Shown here piece by piece: positions 6,674 to 13,298 of a stretch of 14,423 nt of DNA. How positions within the stretch are numbered: the stretch's first letter is position 1; each line of letters starts with the position of its first letter. The position numbers and the translations under genes were made by a program. Source of the DNA: CAZZCN01 sp964652975 (GTDB lineage Bacteria; Bacillota; Clostridia; Saccharofermentanales; UBA5734); contig CAZZCN010000069.1 of assembly GCA_964652975.1 (NCBI GenBank), positions 1-14,423 of the forward strand, given 5' to 3'. The notes beneath the pieces were generated by a model that saw nothing but the letters and a program-made list of their open reading frames with translations, searched no databases and had not been told where the DNA came from.

Positions 6674-8656
6674 TTATTTGATCAGCTTTATCTTGTCACC
6701 GAGTCTTGCCTCGATTGCGCTTTTAGCACGCTCCTTGCTTAGATTGTAACTTTTCCAGTTATCTGCGCTGTAGTCACGAAGCTGATTTTTATAAAGATTT
6801 ACCAGACTACCTGAAATATTGAGTGCAAATTCGGGATCCTTTGCATCAAGCAATACAAGAATTTCCGGGATTGCATCATAGGAAAGTTCAAAAATCAGAT
6901 AATCGGAATCAATAATTCGGCTTTTATAAGAAGCGCCATCGCTGTCTTCCCGAGCGCCTCGAGGATTTGTGCCGTTAACATTTGAGCTGGTCTCATAACT
7001 AGTGCCATTGCTTGAGTTGCTTGTGCTTGAATAGGACACCTTATTTACACCGCTGACAACAACATTAAACTCTGATTTAGGGTTATTAATAAATTGCGCT
7101 GTGTTGTACTTTGCGATAAGAGCATTGACATTTAGAAAATTTGTAACGAGCAAGACAAGAACTGCTGTTATAAATCCGAATTTGACAAACTTGAAACCTG
7201 GTAGAAATTCTTTTATCAATGAATAGATAAGAAGCAATCCGATTAGCACCATGAAAAGGCTTACCAGGACACGCAGCTTTGACAGCGAATAAACGTCGAT
7301 ATACATTTTCATCCGATACGCGGCTGAAGCGAGCAGTATAAATGTGAAAGCAACAAGCAGGACAGACATTATTTTGACAAAAACCCCGGAAACTCCTGTG
7401 CGCCTTACTAGCAATACGCTGATTATCACGATTAATATATTGATAAATGCAACCGCCGACAGCTGGAAAAACCCCTGTCTGGCATATTCGGCAAACGTTA
7501 TTTGCTTTGGAAGCACGTTTTGGAAAGCCCCGAACAATGAGCCGAACTGAATAAACGAAAACAGGCCGTAGACGATATTGAGGCATAGAATAAAAGTCGC
7601 TGCCATAATTGGCTCGATTGAGAAAAATGGTTGATTAGCCGCTGAAAGCTGCTTGCTAATTGATAGATCCGAGTATCTCGTATAGTAACTGTATAAAAAA
7701 CTGAAAAGGAAGGGAAACCCGATAGCTGCAATGATTATTGTGTAGATATATTCGCTGATTTTTATTTTCATGAAAAAATCAAATACATTTTGTGTATAAA
7801 GCCCAAAAACCTGGTCAGCTGACGAGAGCAAACCAACAACAATGAGCAGAACAGGTGCGGCAAGTAGGATTCCAATAAGAACACTTTTAAAAACCTTTCT
7901 ACGGTGTATGTCCGCAGGTGAAATTTCTGCCTCCATGTTATTGCGCCCGAGGCTTTTTACAACTCTGGATATCCTACCCAAAAATTGAAACGGTCTCAAA
8001 AATGGAGAGATGAATAACTCAGCAAAGAATTTAGGCTTGTCCCAGTCCGATAAAACCGCCTCTGAATAGTGCAATAACTGCATAAGAAGCAAAAGAACGA
8101 TTACAAAGAAATTTATTACTGAAAGAATCGCATCGGAATACATGAAAAAGGCAAATGCCAGCCCTACAATGCTTATTCCTAAAAAAGCGCTGAAAACAAT
8201 AGTTTTTTTGATCGCGGGCTTGGGAAGTAATGTGAAAATCGCTGCTTCGCCTACACAGACTGTTATAAAAAACCCAAGAGAGAACCCACCGAGAAAAATG
8301 AAATTGGCTATCAACAAACTGAGCAGAATGGCGCCGAAAAACAGCAGTTTTACGCCAGTTGTTATCGGTTCGCTTGGTGGCTTTTGAATTTGCGGTGGAA
8401 CAGATTTTGGAATTTCCGTGGAGGGGGATTGCGAAACCGGGGTGCCGGAAATTGTAGAAGGTTCGTCTGGTGAAGGTTTACCTGGAGCGTTCGAATTTTC
8501 ATTGTTAGCTGATGGATCAATTAAAGGTTTCAAATTTTCGGATGATTTTACAGTATCATCCGATTGGGACGGAATATTGGAATCTGAGATCAATGGTTCC
8601 GGGTCTTTTCTCTCTTTGTCGTTTTTGATCAAATCACTGTGTTTATAATCAGACAT
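6674..8656 (-). CDS. DUF4173 (DUF4153-like) multi-pass membrane protein
   Basis: A 660-residue protein. Residues 1-100 are hydrophilic, rich in Pro, Ser and Asn, and probably disordered. About a dozen hydrophobic segments follow between residues 102 and about 525. LSSADQVF (277-284) and ITFAEYARQGFFQL (386-399) are signature stretches of the DUF4173 family of Firmicute membrane proteins, whose function is unknown. After the last membrane span comes a Ser/Asn-rich linker (about 545-590) and a C-terminal soluble part (DYLIFELSYDAIPEIL onwards), which is common in the family. The ATG is preceded by AAAAGGAGAAAAAAGC. It is the third gene of a DUF2975-XRE-DUF4173 cluster, 100 nt after the regulator, and ends in a strong terminator. 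Family call good, role unknown. Confidence 0.82.
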   Translation of the reverse strand: MSDYKHSDLIKNDKERKDPEPLISDSNIPSQSDDTVKSSENLKPLIDPSANNENSNAPGKPSPDEPSTISGTPVSQSPSTEIPKSVPPQIQKPPSEPITTGVKLLFFGAILLSLLIANFIFLGGFSLGFFITVCVGEAAIFTLLPKPAIKKTIVFSAFLGISIVGLAFAFFMYSDAILSVINFFVIVLLLLMQLLHYSEAVLSDWDKPKFFAELFISPFLRPFQFLGRISRVVKSLGRNNMEAEISPADIHRRKVFKSVLIGILLAAPVLLIVVGLLSSADQVFGLYTQNVFDFFMKIKISEYIYTIIIAAIGFPFLFSFLYSYYTRYSDLSISKQLSAANQPFFSIEPIMAATFILCLNIVYGLFSFIQFGSLFGAFQNVLPKQITFAEYARQGFFQLSAVAFINILIVIISVLLVRRTGVSGVFVKIMSVLLVAFTFILLASAAYRMKMYIDVYSLSKLRVLVSLFMVLIGLLLIYSLIKEFLPGFKFVKFGFITAVLVLLVTNFLNVNALIAKYNTAQFINNPKSEFNVVVSGVNKVSYSSTSNSSNGTSYETSSNVNGTNPRGAREDSDGASYKSRIIDSDYLIFELSYDAIPEILVLLDAKDPEFALNISGSLVNLYKNQLRDYSADNWKSYNLSKERAKSAIEARLGDKIKLIK

Positions 8657-8756
8657 GCTTTTTTCTCCTTTTGCTGTGGTGTATAGCTCGGATTATTAAT
8701 TTGAATCTGAGCCGGCTGTTAGATTGTTGTCTTGAAAGAAAATATCAATAAAACGG

Positions 8757-8987
8757 CTATTCATTAACCTGCTTTGATTCCTTATCAGGTATATATTCCA
8801 GAATGTCTCCGGGCTGGCAGTCCAAGGCCTGACATATCGCTTCAAGCGTGGAAAACCTGATGGCTTTTGCATGTGAGTTTTTAAGTATTGATAGATTTGC
8901 CAGACTGATATTGACCTGTGATGCCAGTTCTGACAGGCCTGTTTTTCGTATAGCCATAATAACATCTAAATTAATTTGTATTGGCAT
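8757..8987 (-). CDS. XRE-family helix-turn-helix regulator (YozG type)
   Basis: A 76-residue protein made almost only of an XRE DNA-binding domain. IRKTGLSELASQVNISLANLSILKN (about 13-37) is the helix-turn-helix, then KAIRFSTLEAICQALDCQPGDILEYIPD, the classic scaffold ending of the YozG/Cro subgroup. Family knowledge: such small regulators are commonly found next to a DUF2975 membrane protein (for example YozG/YoaS of Bacillus subtilis), and an autoregulatory role is likely. The start is set by AAAGGAGC before ATG 8987. It follows the DUF2975 stop by 16 nt, so the two are translated from one message. Half-site clusters over the operon promoter (9709-9753) are plausible binding sites; this is inference. 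Confidence 0.88.
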   Translation of the reverse strand: MPIQINLDVIMAIRKTGLSELASQVNISLANLSILKNSHAKAIRFSTLEAICQALDCQPGDILEYIPDKESKQVNE

Positions 8988-9003
8988 ATTCTGCTCCTTT
9001 GTT

Positions 9004-9564
9004 CTAAATCGTGAGTTCGTTCTCTTCTTTTGCGATGGCGCCCTGAAGAAAAACCTCGGACAGTACTATCAAAAACATACCTATTACTATAAAAACGAAG
9101 AAGGTGAATATTGTCATAAAGGTGTTGTAGAATAGCATTTTAATTATCAAGGTGATAACAAGAGCAAAGCAGGAAAGAGACATTTGTCTGAAGGTCTTGG
9201 CATTCGTACGGTTTAGAATCAAATTGTTCTTGAGATTTTTAAGGACTTTTCTGAGTAGAAAAAGCATTGCAGCTGTTATCGCTCCGGAAAAATATAGAAA
9301 GACAAGCATAAAGGTGTAACTCTCTCTTGGAATTTCATTCAAAAATGTTCCACGGACATTTTGCGACTCACCTGTATCGGACTCTGCATCAGTTCTGGAA
9401 CTGCTATAGTCAGAACTGACAGTGTCATTGACATATTTCGTATTGTCATAAAGAGTGTTCAGCATAAGTGGCAGAGAAATCAAAACCAATATGTTGATAA
9501 CCAGAATCATATCGATCATTATCTTCAGAAACCCCGCCAGACTACCTTTTCCTGTAATTTTCAT
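9004..9564 (-). CDS. DUF2975 domain membrane protein (YoaS-like)
   Basis: 186 residues with four predicted membrane helices. These are a segment ending VLISLPLML, one around MLVFLYFSGAITAAMLFLL, one around CFALVITLIIKMLFY, and one around FFVFIVIGMFLIVLSEVF. A polar Ser/Asp-rich loop of about 50 residues lies between helices 1 and 2. This is the DUF2975 layout, a family paired with YozG-type XRE regulators; the biochemical role is unknown, perhaps as sensor or partner of the regulator. Start choice: an upstream ATG at 9570 touches the GGAGG, so the ribosome site fits only the second ATG at 9564 (6-nt spacing, beginning MKITGKG). It is the first gene of the operon, after a long structured leader. 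Confidence 0.82.
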   Translation of the reverse strand: MKITGKGSLAGFLKIMIDMILVINILVLISLPLMLNTLYDNTKYVNDTVSSDYSSSRTDAESDTGESQNVRGTFLNEIPRESYTFMLVFLYFSGAITAAMLFLLRKVLKNLKNNLILNRTNAKTFRQMSLSCFALVITLIIKMLFYNTFMTIFTFFVFIVIGMFLIVLSEVFLQGAIAKEENELTI

Positions 9565-9625
9565 CCGCATCCTCCTTGTGTTTTTTAAAGGAGGAACATT
9601 TCATTAATTTAATAAGAAATGTCAT
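9542..9625 (-). CDS. Possible 27-residue leader peptide overlapping the DUF2975 start
   Basis: A short frame starts at ATG 9625, preceded by AAGGGA about 6 nt upstream, and ends at TAG 9544-9542, inside the DUF2975 gene in another frame. It would begin MTFLIKLMKCSS and is rich in Lys. If translated, ribosomes would cross the 3' hairpin of the leader and the DUF2975 ribosome site, which could couple or block translation. The ribosome site is weak and no homology is known, so it may be chance. Confidence 0.2.
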   Translation of the reverse strand: MTFLIKLMKCSSFKKHKEDADENYRKR

Positions 9626-9663
9626 GACGCTTCCCTTAAATTAATAAGAAGCGTTTCCTCCTT
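9570..9663 (-). promoter_or_regulatory. Structured leader with two exclusive folds that expose or hide the DUF2975 ribosome site
   Basis: Fold 1 is a three-way junction: AAGGAGGA (9663-9656) pairs with TCCTCCTT (9595-9588) and encloses two tandem hairpins. The hairpins are ACGCTTC/GAAGCGT (9654-9648, 9633-9627) and ACATTTC/GAAATGT (9622-9616, 9602-9596). They have near-identical loops starting TTATTAA, and their stems differ at two pairs with compensating changes. Fold 2: the same TCCTCCTT pairs with the downstream AAGGAGGA (9577-9570), the true ribosome site, over 8 bp with a 10-nt loop. Fold 1 frees the ribosome site and fold 2 hides it. The ligand or trigger is unknown, and no known riboswitch class is recognised. 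Confidence 0.55.
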
Positions 9664-9686
9664 GTATTTGCTAATGTTGTAATTAC

Positions 9687-9715
9687 GTTATACCACAACA
9701 AAATAGAAATATCAA
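9687..9715 (-). promoter_or_regulatory. Promoter of the DUF2975-XRE-DUF4173 operon
   Basis: On the minus strand TTGATA (9715-9710) and TATAAC (9692-9687) are separated by 17 nt, each matching consensus at 5 of 6 bases. The start would be near 9680, about 17 nt before the structured leader. Confidence 0.7.
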
Positions 9716-9753
9716 TAAATATTTATCGATAAACAATATATATTTATTGATAT
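9709..9753. promoter_or_regulatory. Operator-like array of TATCRATAAA half-sites over the -35 box
   Basis: A 13-bp inverted repeat ATATCAATAAATA (9709-9721) / TATTTATTGATAT (9741-9753) flanks a perfect 12-bp palindrome TTTATCGATAAA (9722-9733). This makes four related half-sites in 45 bp. The left arm covers the -35 hexamer of the operon promoter, an arrangement suited to repression, possibly by the XRE protein of the same operon (inference). Confidence 0.55.
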
Positions 9754-9818
9754 GCATAAATTTACCGACTGCTAATACATAAGAGAATGATATTTACGGT
9801 GTTGTGATACTTCAAAGG

Positions 9819-11252
9819 CTAGTGCTTTTGATTGGAGAATCTCTTAAATTTGCTTTTTTCTATTGGAAGTGGAATTTTCTGGTTCACTATTGTCAGATTG
9901 CATTTAATTTCATACTTTTGCAGCTCATCTTCAATCCTTTGCCGCAGTTTACCAATAATAATTTCCTGATCATCACACCTGTCTGAATCTTTCGAGCAGA
10001 ACAGGTCAACGGTTATTTCCAATTCATCATATGAATTTTGAACAACCTTGAACTCTCTGATTCTGTCATCGGTTGTTATTATCCAGCGGGCGAACAGGTC
10101 GGGGAAAACATTTCGAGCCGCGCCATTTACATCCTTCAGAACAAGAATATCGTCATTTCTGCCGAGAATTTTCTCGATGACGCGAAAAGAGCTGCCGCAC
10201 TTGCATTTTTGTCCAAGGACAATCACATCGTTCATTTCGTAACGGATAAGCGGCTGAGCGTTGTTAATCAGATTGGTCACTAGCATTTTCGAAGCAACAC
10301 CACCAGGCTTATCGACCGTATTTCCATCATTGTCAAATAGTTCTACAAAAACCAGGTCTTCATTAATATGCAGGCTTCCACATTTACAAGTACTGCCAAT
10401 CTGTCCTTCGCTTGCCTGGTATATTTCGTTTACGGGAGATTTAAAAATCGATGAAATCCTGCTCTTTTCTTCTTTTTCGAGAACCTCGGCGTATGAGACA
10501 ATCATTTTGATTCCGGGTTTGATTTGTCCCGCGTGTTCCATCAAAACTCTTAGCATACTGGGAGGAGCCATAATTATATTAATCTTCTTATCGTTTATGA
10601 TATCGATCAAATCCTGTGGCGGAGTCATCGTGCTTTTATAAGTCAAGTCAATCAAAGGGGCGTTTATGTCCTCGAAGCCCTGACTGAAAACCCTGAGTAA
10701 AAATAAAATTCGAAATGGCAGGCACTTCATAGGGATTCCGCCTCTTGCCAGAAAAACAAAAGGCAGCCTTTCGGTTAATTCCTTCGGAGTTATATAAATT
10801 CCCTTGTTGCCACTGGTTCCGCTTGATAATCCGACAACAAATTGATCCTTATAGTAGCCGGTATAATCGCCTGAAAATTCCTTTTCTAAAGCAAACGTCA
10901 TCACTTCGTCCTTCTTAAGCCCGCAGGTATTAAGTCCGTCAAAATTGTCCATCATGATTTGCTTGTTGATTACAGGCAATTTGGCAAAATTATCCATCAT
11001 AACATTAGTGTCGATTAATGGAGAATTGGAAAAATCCCCCTTCATAACATTAGTTTTGATTCCAAAGAAACCTTCAAGTTCTTGCTCAGAATTTATATTG
11101 TATAAATCCCTGTAGAAGCTTGATTTTGCCAGCGAAAAAGAAAGCATTTCGAAAATCTGCTGGATCTGAAGTTTGCGTATCTCAGAACCTGAAAGCCGGT
11201 ACATATCCTTATTCAAACGACGAAAATCTTTGATGCCCTGAATCAGATTCAT
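9819..11252 (-). CDS. Phenylacetate-CoA ligase / CapK-like adenylate-forming enzyme
   Basis: A 477-residue protein of the PaaK/CapK (coenzyme F390 synthetase-like) branch of AMP-forming enzymes. The phosphate loop is SSGTSGNKG (143-151); YQASEG (278-283), RYEMND (337-342) and GRNDD (364-368) are the other core positions. Two CKCG motifs (289-292 and 350-353) could hold a zinc ion, as in several PaaK-like proteins. It would activate a carboxylic acid with ATP; the acid is not identifiable, and CapK-like relatives work in polysaccharide or specialised metabolism. Residues 67-111 contain three 15-residue units TNVMKGDF.., TNVMMDNF.., KQIMMDNF.., where relatives typically have one. The start is ATG 11252, preceded by AAAGGAA. 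The upstream acyltransferase is 165 nt away on the same strand, so the two may be co-transcribed. Confidence 0.85.
   Translation of the reverse strand: MNLIQGIKDFRRLNKDMYRLSGSEIRKLQIQQIFEMLSFSLAKSSFYRDLYNINSEQELEGFFGIKTNVMKGDFSNSPLIDTNVMMDNFAKLPVINKQIMMDNFDGLNTCGLKKDEVMTFALEKEFSGDYTGYYKDQFVVGLSSGTSGNKGIYITPKELTERLPFVFLARGGIPMKCLPFRILFLLRVFSQGFEDINAPLIDLTYKSTMTPPQDLIDIINDKKINIIMAPPSMLRVLMEHAGQIKPGIKMIVSYAEVLEKEEKSRISSIFKSPVNEIYQASEGQIGSTCKCGSLHINEDLVFVELFDNDGNTVDKPGGVASKMLVTNLINNAQPLIRYEMNDVIVLGQKCKCGSSFRVIEKILGRNDDILVLKDVNGAARNVFPDLFARWIITTDDRIREFKVVQNSYDELEITVDLFCSKDSDRCDDQEIIIGKLRQRIEDELQKYEIKCNLTIVNQKIPLPIEKSKFKRFSNQKH
10920..11054 (-). repeat. Tandem 45-bp repeat inside the PaaK-like gene
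   Basis: Three in-frame units of 15 codons run from 11054 down to 10920. The first two share ACTAATGTTATGA at the DNA level, and all three encode a (V/I)M-x-x-x-F pattern. In this family the last unit (LPVINKQIMMDNFD) is the conserved one, so the first two look like duplicates. Confidence 0.6.
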
Positions 11253-11417
11253 GTTGTATTCCTTTCAGAAAATATCTGCCAAAAACAATAAGTTTAAAAT
11301 TGAGCATTAGTAGTTTGTAAATTCAAGTAACAACACGAAAGAAATAGCTTTATTTGCACAACCAAAAACATAATACGAAAAGGCATAAAAATAGAAAAAC
11401 CTTGGACTATCTCAGTT

Positions 11418-12679
11418 TTATATTTTTTGCGACTCGCCAAGTTTTTGTAACTTTGTGCTTTCGCCTTTTGCCGATACGATTTTGCCGTACATGTATTCAA
11501 GACCGTACTTGTAGCCTGATTTTTCCCAGAAAATAAGAAAGACGCCCCAGCATAATGCCAGCGACAATCCATAAATGATAGCCTGATTTAGATCCAGGGA
11601 GAGGTCGGGGATGAATAATTTCAGTAACCTGTAAACACCAGCGCTTACGATGCTTTCTAAGAAAAACACGGTCAGCCCCGCTACACCGAATCTGTTCAAA
11701 AATTTCGTAACAGGATTGCGTTTTTCGCGTGAGACTTTTCGGAAGTCGAAAATTTTCAAAGCTGCCAGAACCAGCAGCATGAAGAGTCCGAGCTGTGCCA
11801 GCATTATGCTGTACCATTTCATGTCTATACCACGCTGGAGCATGGTATCCGGGAGCTTGATGTATAGAACAACGCCGGCTATAAAAAAAACAAGACCTAT
11901 TGCAAGGACATTCCGTAGAATGTTTTTCCATGGCAGCAAATTCAGCATCGTCCCAATCCACATTCCAAAAAGACCAAAAGCCAGGTAAGGCAAAACGGGG
12001 TTGTTTTTGGCGACAAGCCAGTTCAGCAGGAAAAAAACGAGATAGTTTCCTTCGTCAGATGCTTTGGTGAAAATCTCGAATAAAGGAATTCTTACGAGGG
12101 ATAGTGCTGTAACGGCTAATCCACCGAAGAAATATGCTCTGCAAAACCACATGCTCTGGACTGATTTGCGTACAGGANNNNNNNNNNGACTGTAAAAATT
12201 CCAAGAAGTATGATGTTAGATCCAAGCATTACAAGACTGTCTACATAGAAAATTCTCTGGAAACTCGCTCCATCGAAAACGCCCTGCTGAATAATATTAA
12301 CCAGAATACTGTTATCCATCGATCTGGCAGCCATGTCAACAATACCGGGACCAGTAAAGATAAAATATGCATAGGCGATTATCAGGATAATCACGCCCCT
12401 GAGAAGGAATTGCTTTAAAATCTGCCACGAATTCATGGCGGAGAAAGTTCCCTTATCCGCAACTCTTCGCATGAACTGAATGCAATGTGAAATACCGCTT
12501 ATAATTGCAAACATTCCCGCAAACATAAGCAGAAGGCCAATTACTGTGACAATCGGGGGAGGATTGTTAAGATCCAGGTCATACAAGCCGCCGAAATAAT
12601 AGAATGCGGAATGTAGTGCTACAACAAAAAAGATTCCCAGACCCCTTAAAACATCTAAACCTTCGTAACGCTTTTTCAT
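11418..12679 (-). CDS. Multi-pass acyltransferase (HGSNAT/DUF1624-like), frame interrupted by a 10-N gap
   Basis: The N-terminal part (12679 to 12188) begins MKKRYEGLDVLRGLGIFFVV, with the LDVLRGL plus membrane-helix opening of DUF1624/HGSNAT-type and acyltransferase-3-type proteins, which move acyl groups onto sugars across the membrane. At 12178-12187 there are ten Ns. The continuation (PVRKSVQSMWFCRAYFFGG..) is in another frame, so the N count is wrong by one or two bases, modulo three. The second part (about 250 residues to TAA 11420-11418) has six or so further membrane segments, including YLAFGLFGMWIGTML and GLTVFFLESIVSAGVYRLL. One gene of about 420 residues is much more likely than two. 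The ribosome site before ATG 12679 is weak (AAATGGGGATAAT). A biological frameshift cannot be fully excluded. Confidence 0.78.
12178..12187. other. Assembly gap (10 N) inside the acyltransferase gene
   Basis: Ten Ns that break the reading frame. The flanking coding sequence is intact on both sides in different frames, so the true gap length is not 10 or there is a base error beside it. Confidence 0.9.
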
Positions 12680-12816
12680 AGTATTATCCCCATTTCTTTA
12701 CTATTGATAGAAATATAAAAATCCATATCAAAAATCTACTTGGAGTATTATTTTAGGAATATATTTTCAAAAATGAGCGAATCACAACTGTATTAACAAT
12801 AATTCAGGATAATAAT

Positions 12817-12875
12817 AAAGGGACGGATCAAATGCCTATATCCTTTCAGATGATTTGACAGTTTACCGTCCCTTT
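12817..12875 (-). terminator. Nested inverted repeat (terminator or REP-like element) after the mini-protein genes
   Basis: Perfect 10-bp arms AAAGGGACGG (12817-12826) and CCGTCCCTTT (12866-12875) enclose a second stem TCAAAT/ATTTGA (12828-12833, 12853-12858). On the minus strand the outer arm is followed by ATTATTAT, and the element starts 15 nt after the stop of the 37-residue gene, as expected of its terminator. The GGGACGG core with palindromic layout also resembles REP-type repeats common in Firmicutes. Confidence 0.55.
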
Positions 12876-12889
12876 GACTTGTTTATGAG

Positions 12890-13003
12890 TTATTTCTTTG
12901 GACTCTTGGCTGATGCCGCTGCGACTGTTACTGCGGGCTGTGCAGGAGTTTTGTCAGTTGCCTTTTTCTTTTTCATCAGCTTTTTTGGGTTTTTATCTCC
13001 CAT
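12890..13003 (-). CDS. Lysine-rich mini-protein 1 (37 aa)
   Basis: The frame begins MGDKNPKKLMKKKKATDKTP and continues with an Ala/Val/Pro stretch to a C-terminal AKSPKK. The ATG at 13003 is preceded by GAGGTGG with 6-nt spacing. Eleven of 37 residues are Lys, so the protein is strongly basic, with no cysteine and no membrane segment. It is a clear paralogue of the next gene upstream: both start MG(D/E)K, have a KKKK-Ala block at residues 11-16, then a small-residue tail. Function not recognised; basic tails of this kind could bind RNA, ribosomes or DNA. The gene is followed by a strong inverted repeat. It was found by eye because it is too short for routine gene calling. Confidence 0.6.
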   Translation of the reverse strand: MGDKNPKKLMKKKKATDKTPAQPAVTVAAASAKSPKK

Positions 13004-13024
13004 TGGTACCACCTCATTTTCACC

Positions 13025-13040
13025 AATTCGCAAGCGAATT
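13025..13040. promoter_or_regulatory. Hairpin between the two mini-protein genes
   Basis: AATTCGC (13025-13031) and GCGAATT (13034-13040) form a near-perfect 16-bp dyad that touches the stop codon of the upstream mini-gene and precedes the ribosome site of the next. It may set relative expression of the two. Confidence 0.4.
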
Positions 13041-13144
13041 TACTTTGGTGTTGTAGTTGAAGGCACTGAAGATGCCGGAACTGCAACGTTCTTCGGAGCT
13101 TTTTTCTTTTTGACTTCACGTTTTCTTATGGTTTTTTCTCCCAT
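13040..13144 (-). CDS. Lysine-rich mini-protein 2 (34 aa)
   Basis: The frame reads MGEKTIRKREVKKKKAPKN, then a Val/Pro/Ser/Thr-rich tail ending TTTPK, with TAA at 13042-13040. ATG 13144 is preceded by GGAGGG with 7-nt spacing, a better site than many full genes here. It shares the MG(D/E)K start, the KKKKA block at 12-16 and the low-complexity tail with the gene 36 nt downstream, so the pair arose by duplication. No family is recognised. Two adjacent short frames with good ribosome sites and matching protein pattern make chance unlikely. Confidence 0.6.
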   Translation of the reverse strand: MGEKTIRKREVKKKKAPKNVAVPASSVPSTTTPK

Positions 13145-13206
13145 GGCTAATCCCTCCATTCATTTCTTGTAGTGGTGTTTGGTTAATGTTACCCCTTTTG
13201 TGGCAA

Positions 13207-13236
13207 CTTCGCTCAGTATTAAACCCTTTAGCGAAG
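13207..13236 (-). terminator. Hairpin after trpA
   Basis: Arms CTTCGCT (13207-13213) and AGCGAAG (13230-13236), 7 bp, loop 16 nt, 63 nt after the trpA stop on the minus strand. There is no U-run after it, so it is a weak terminator or a processing site. A promoter for the mini-genes could not be placed with confidence in 13145-13298. Confidence 0.35.
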
Positions 13237-13298
13237 AATCTGTAAATCAAAGGTAGTTTGGATTCACAATAAAATTGTAACACTATGAACCGCTGAAT

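Noticed and set aside
7086..7586. Minus-strand 166-residue frame inside the DUF4173 gene
   Set aside because: Alternative frame within a clearly coding membrane protein; composition is that of an out-of-frame reading.
12690..12810. Promoter of the acyltransferase gene
   Set aside because: Several TTGAAA/TTGATA-like hexamers occur in this AT-rich stretch, but none pairs with a good -10 at 16-18 nt, so no site is called.
12997..13010. GGTGGTACC on the minus strand, reminiscent of a T-box core
   Set aside because: It is the ribosome site plus start of the 37-residue mini-gene and lacks the GCG continuation and the T-box stems.
13040..13144. Reading the mini-genes as degraded remains of a longer basic protein such as a ribosomal protein
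   Set aside because: Each has its own ribosome site, start and stop and the same layout; no ribosomal protein family matches.
12855..13172. Plus-strand frame of 105 residues
   Set aside because: Phe-rich shadow of the two lysine-rich mini-genes on the minus strand; no ribosome site, and the minus-strand frames have strong ones.
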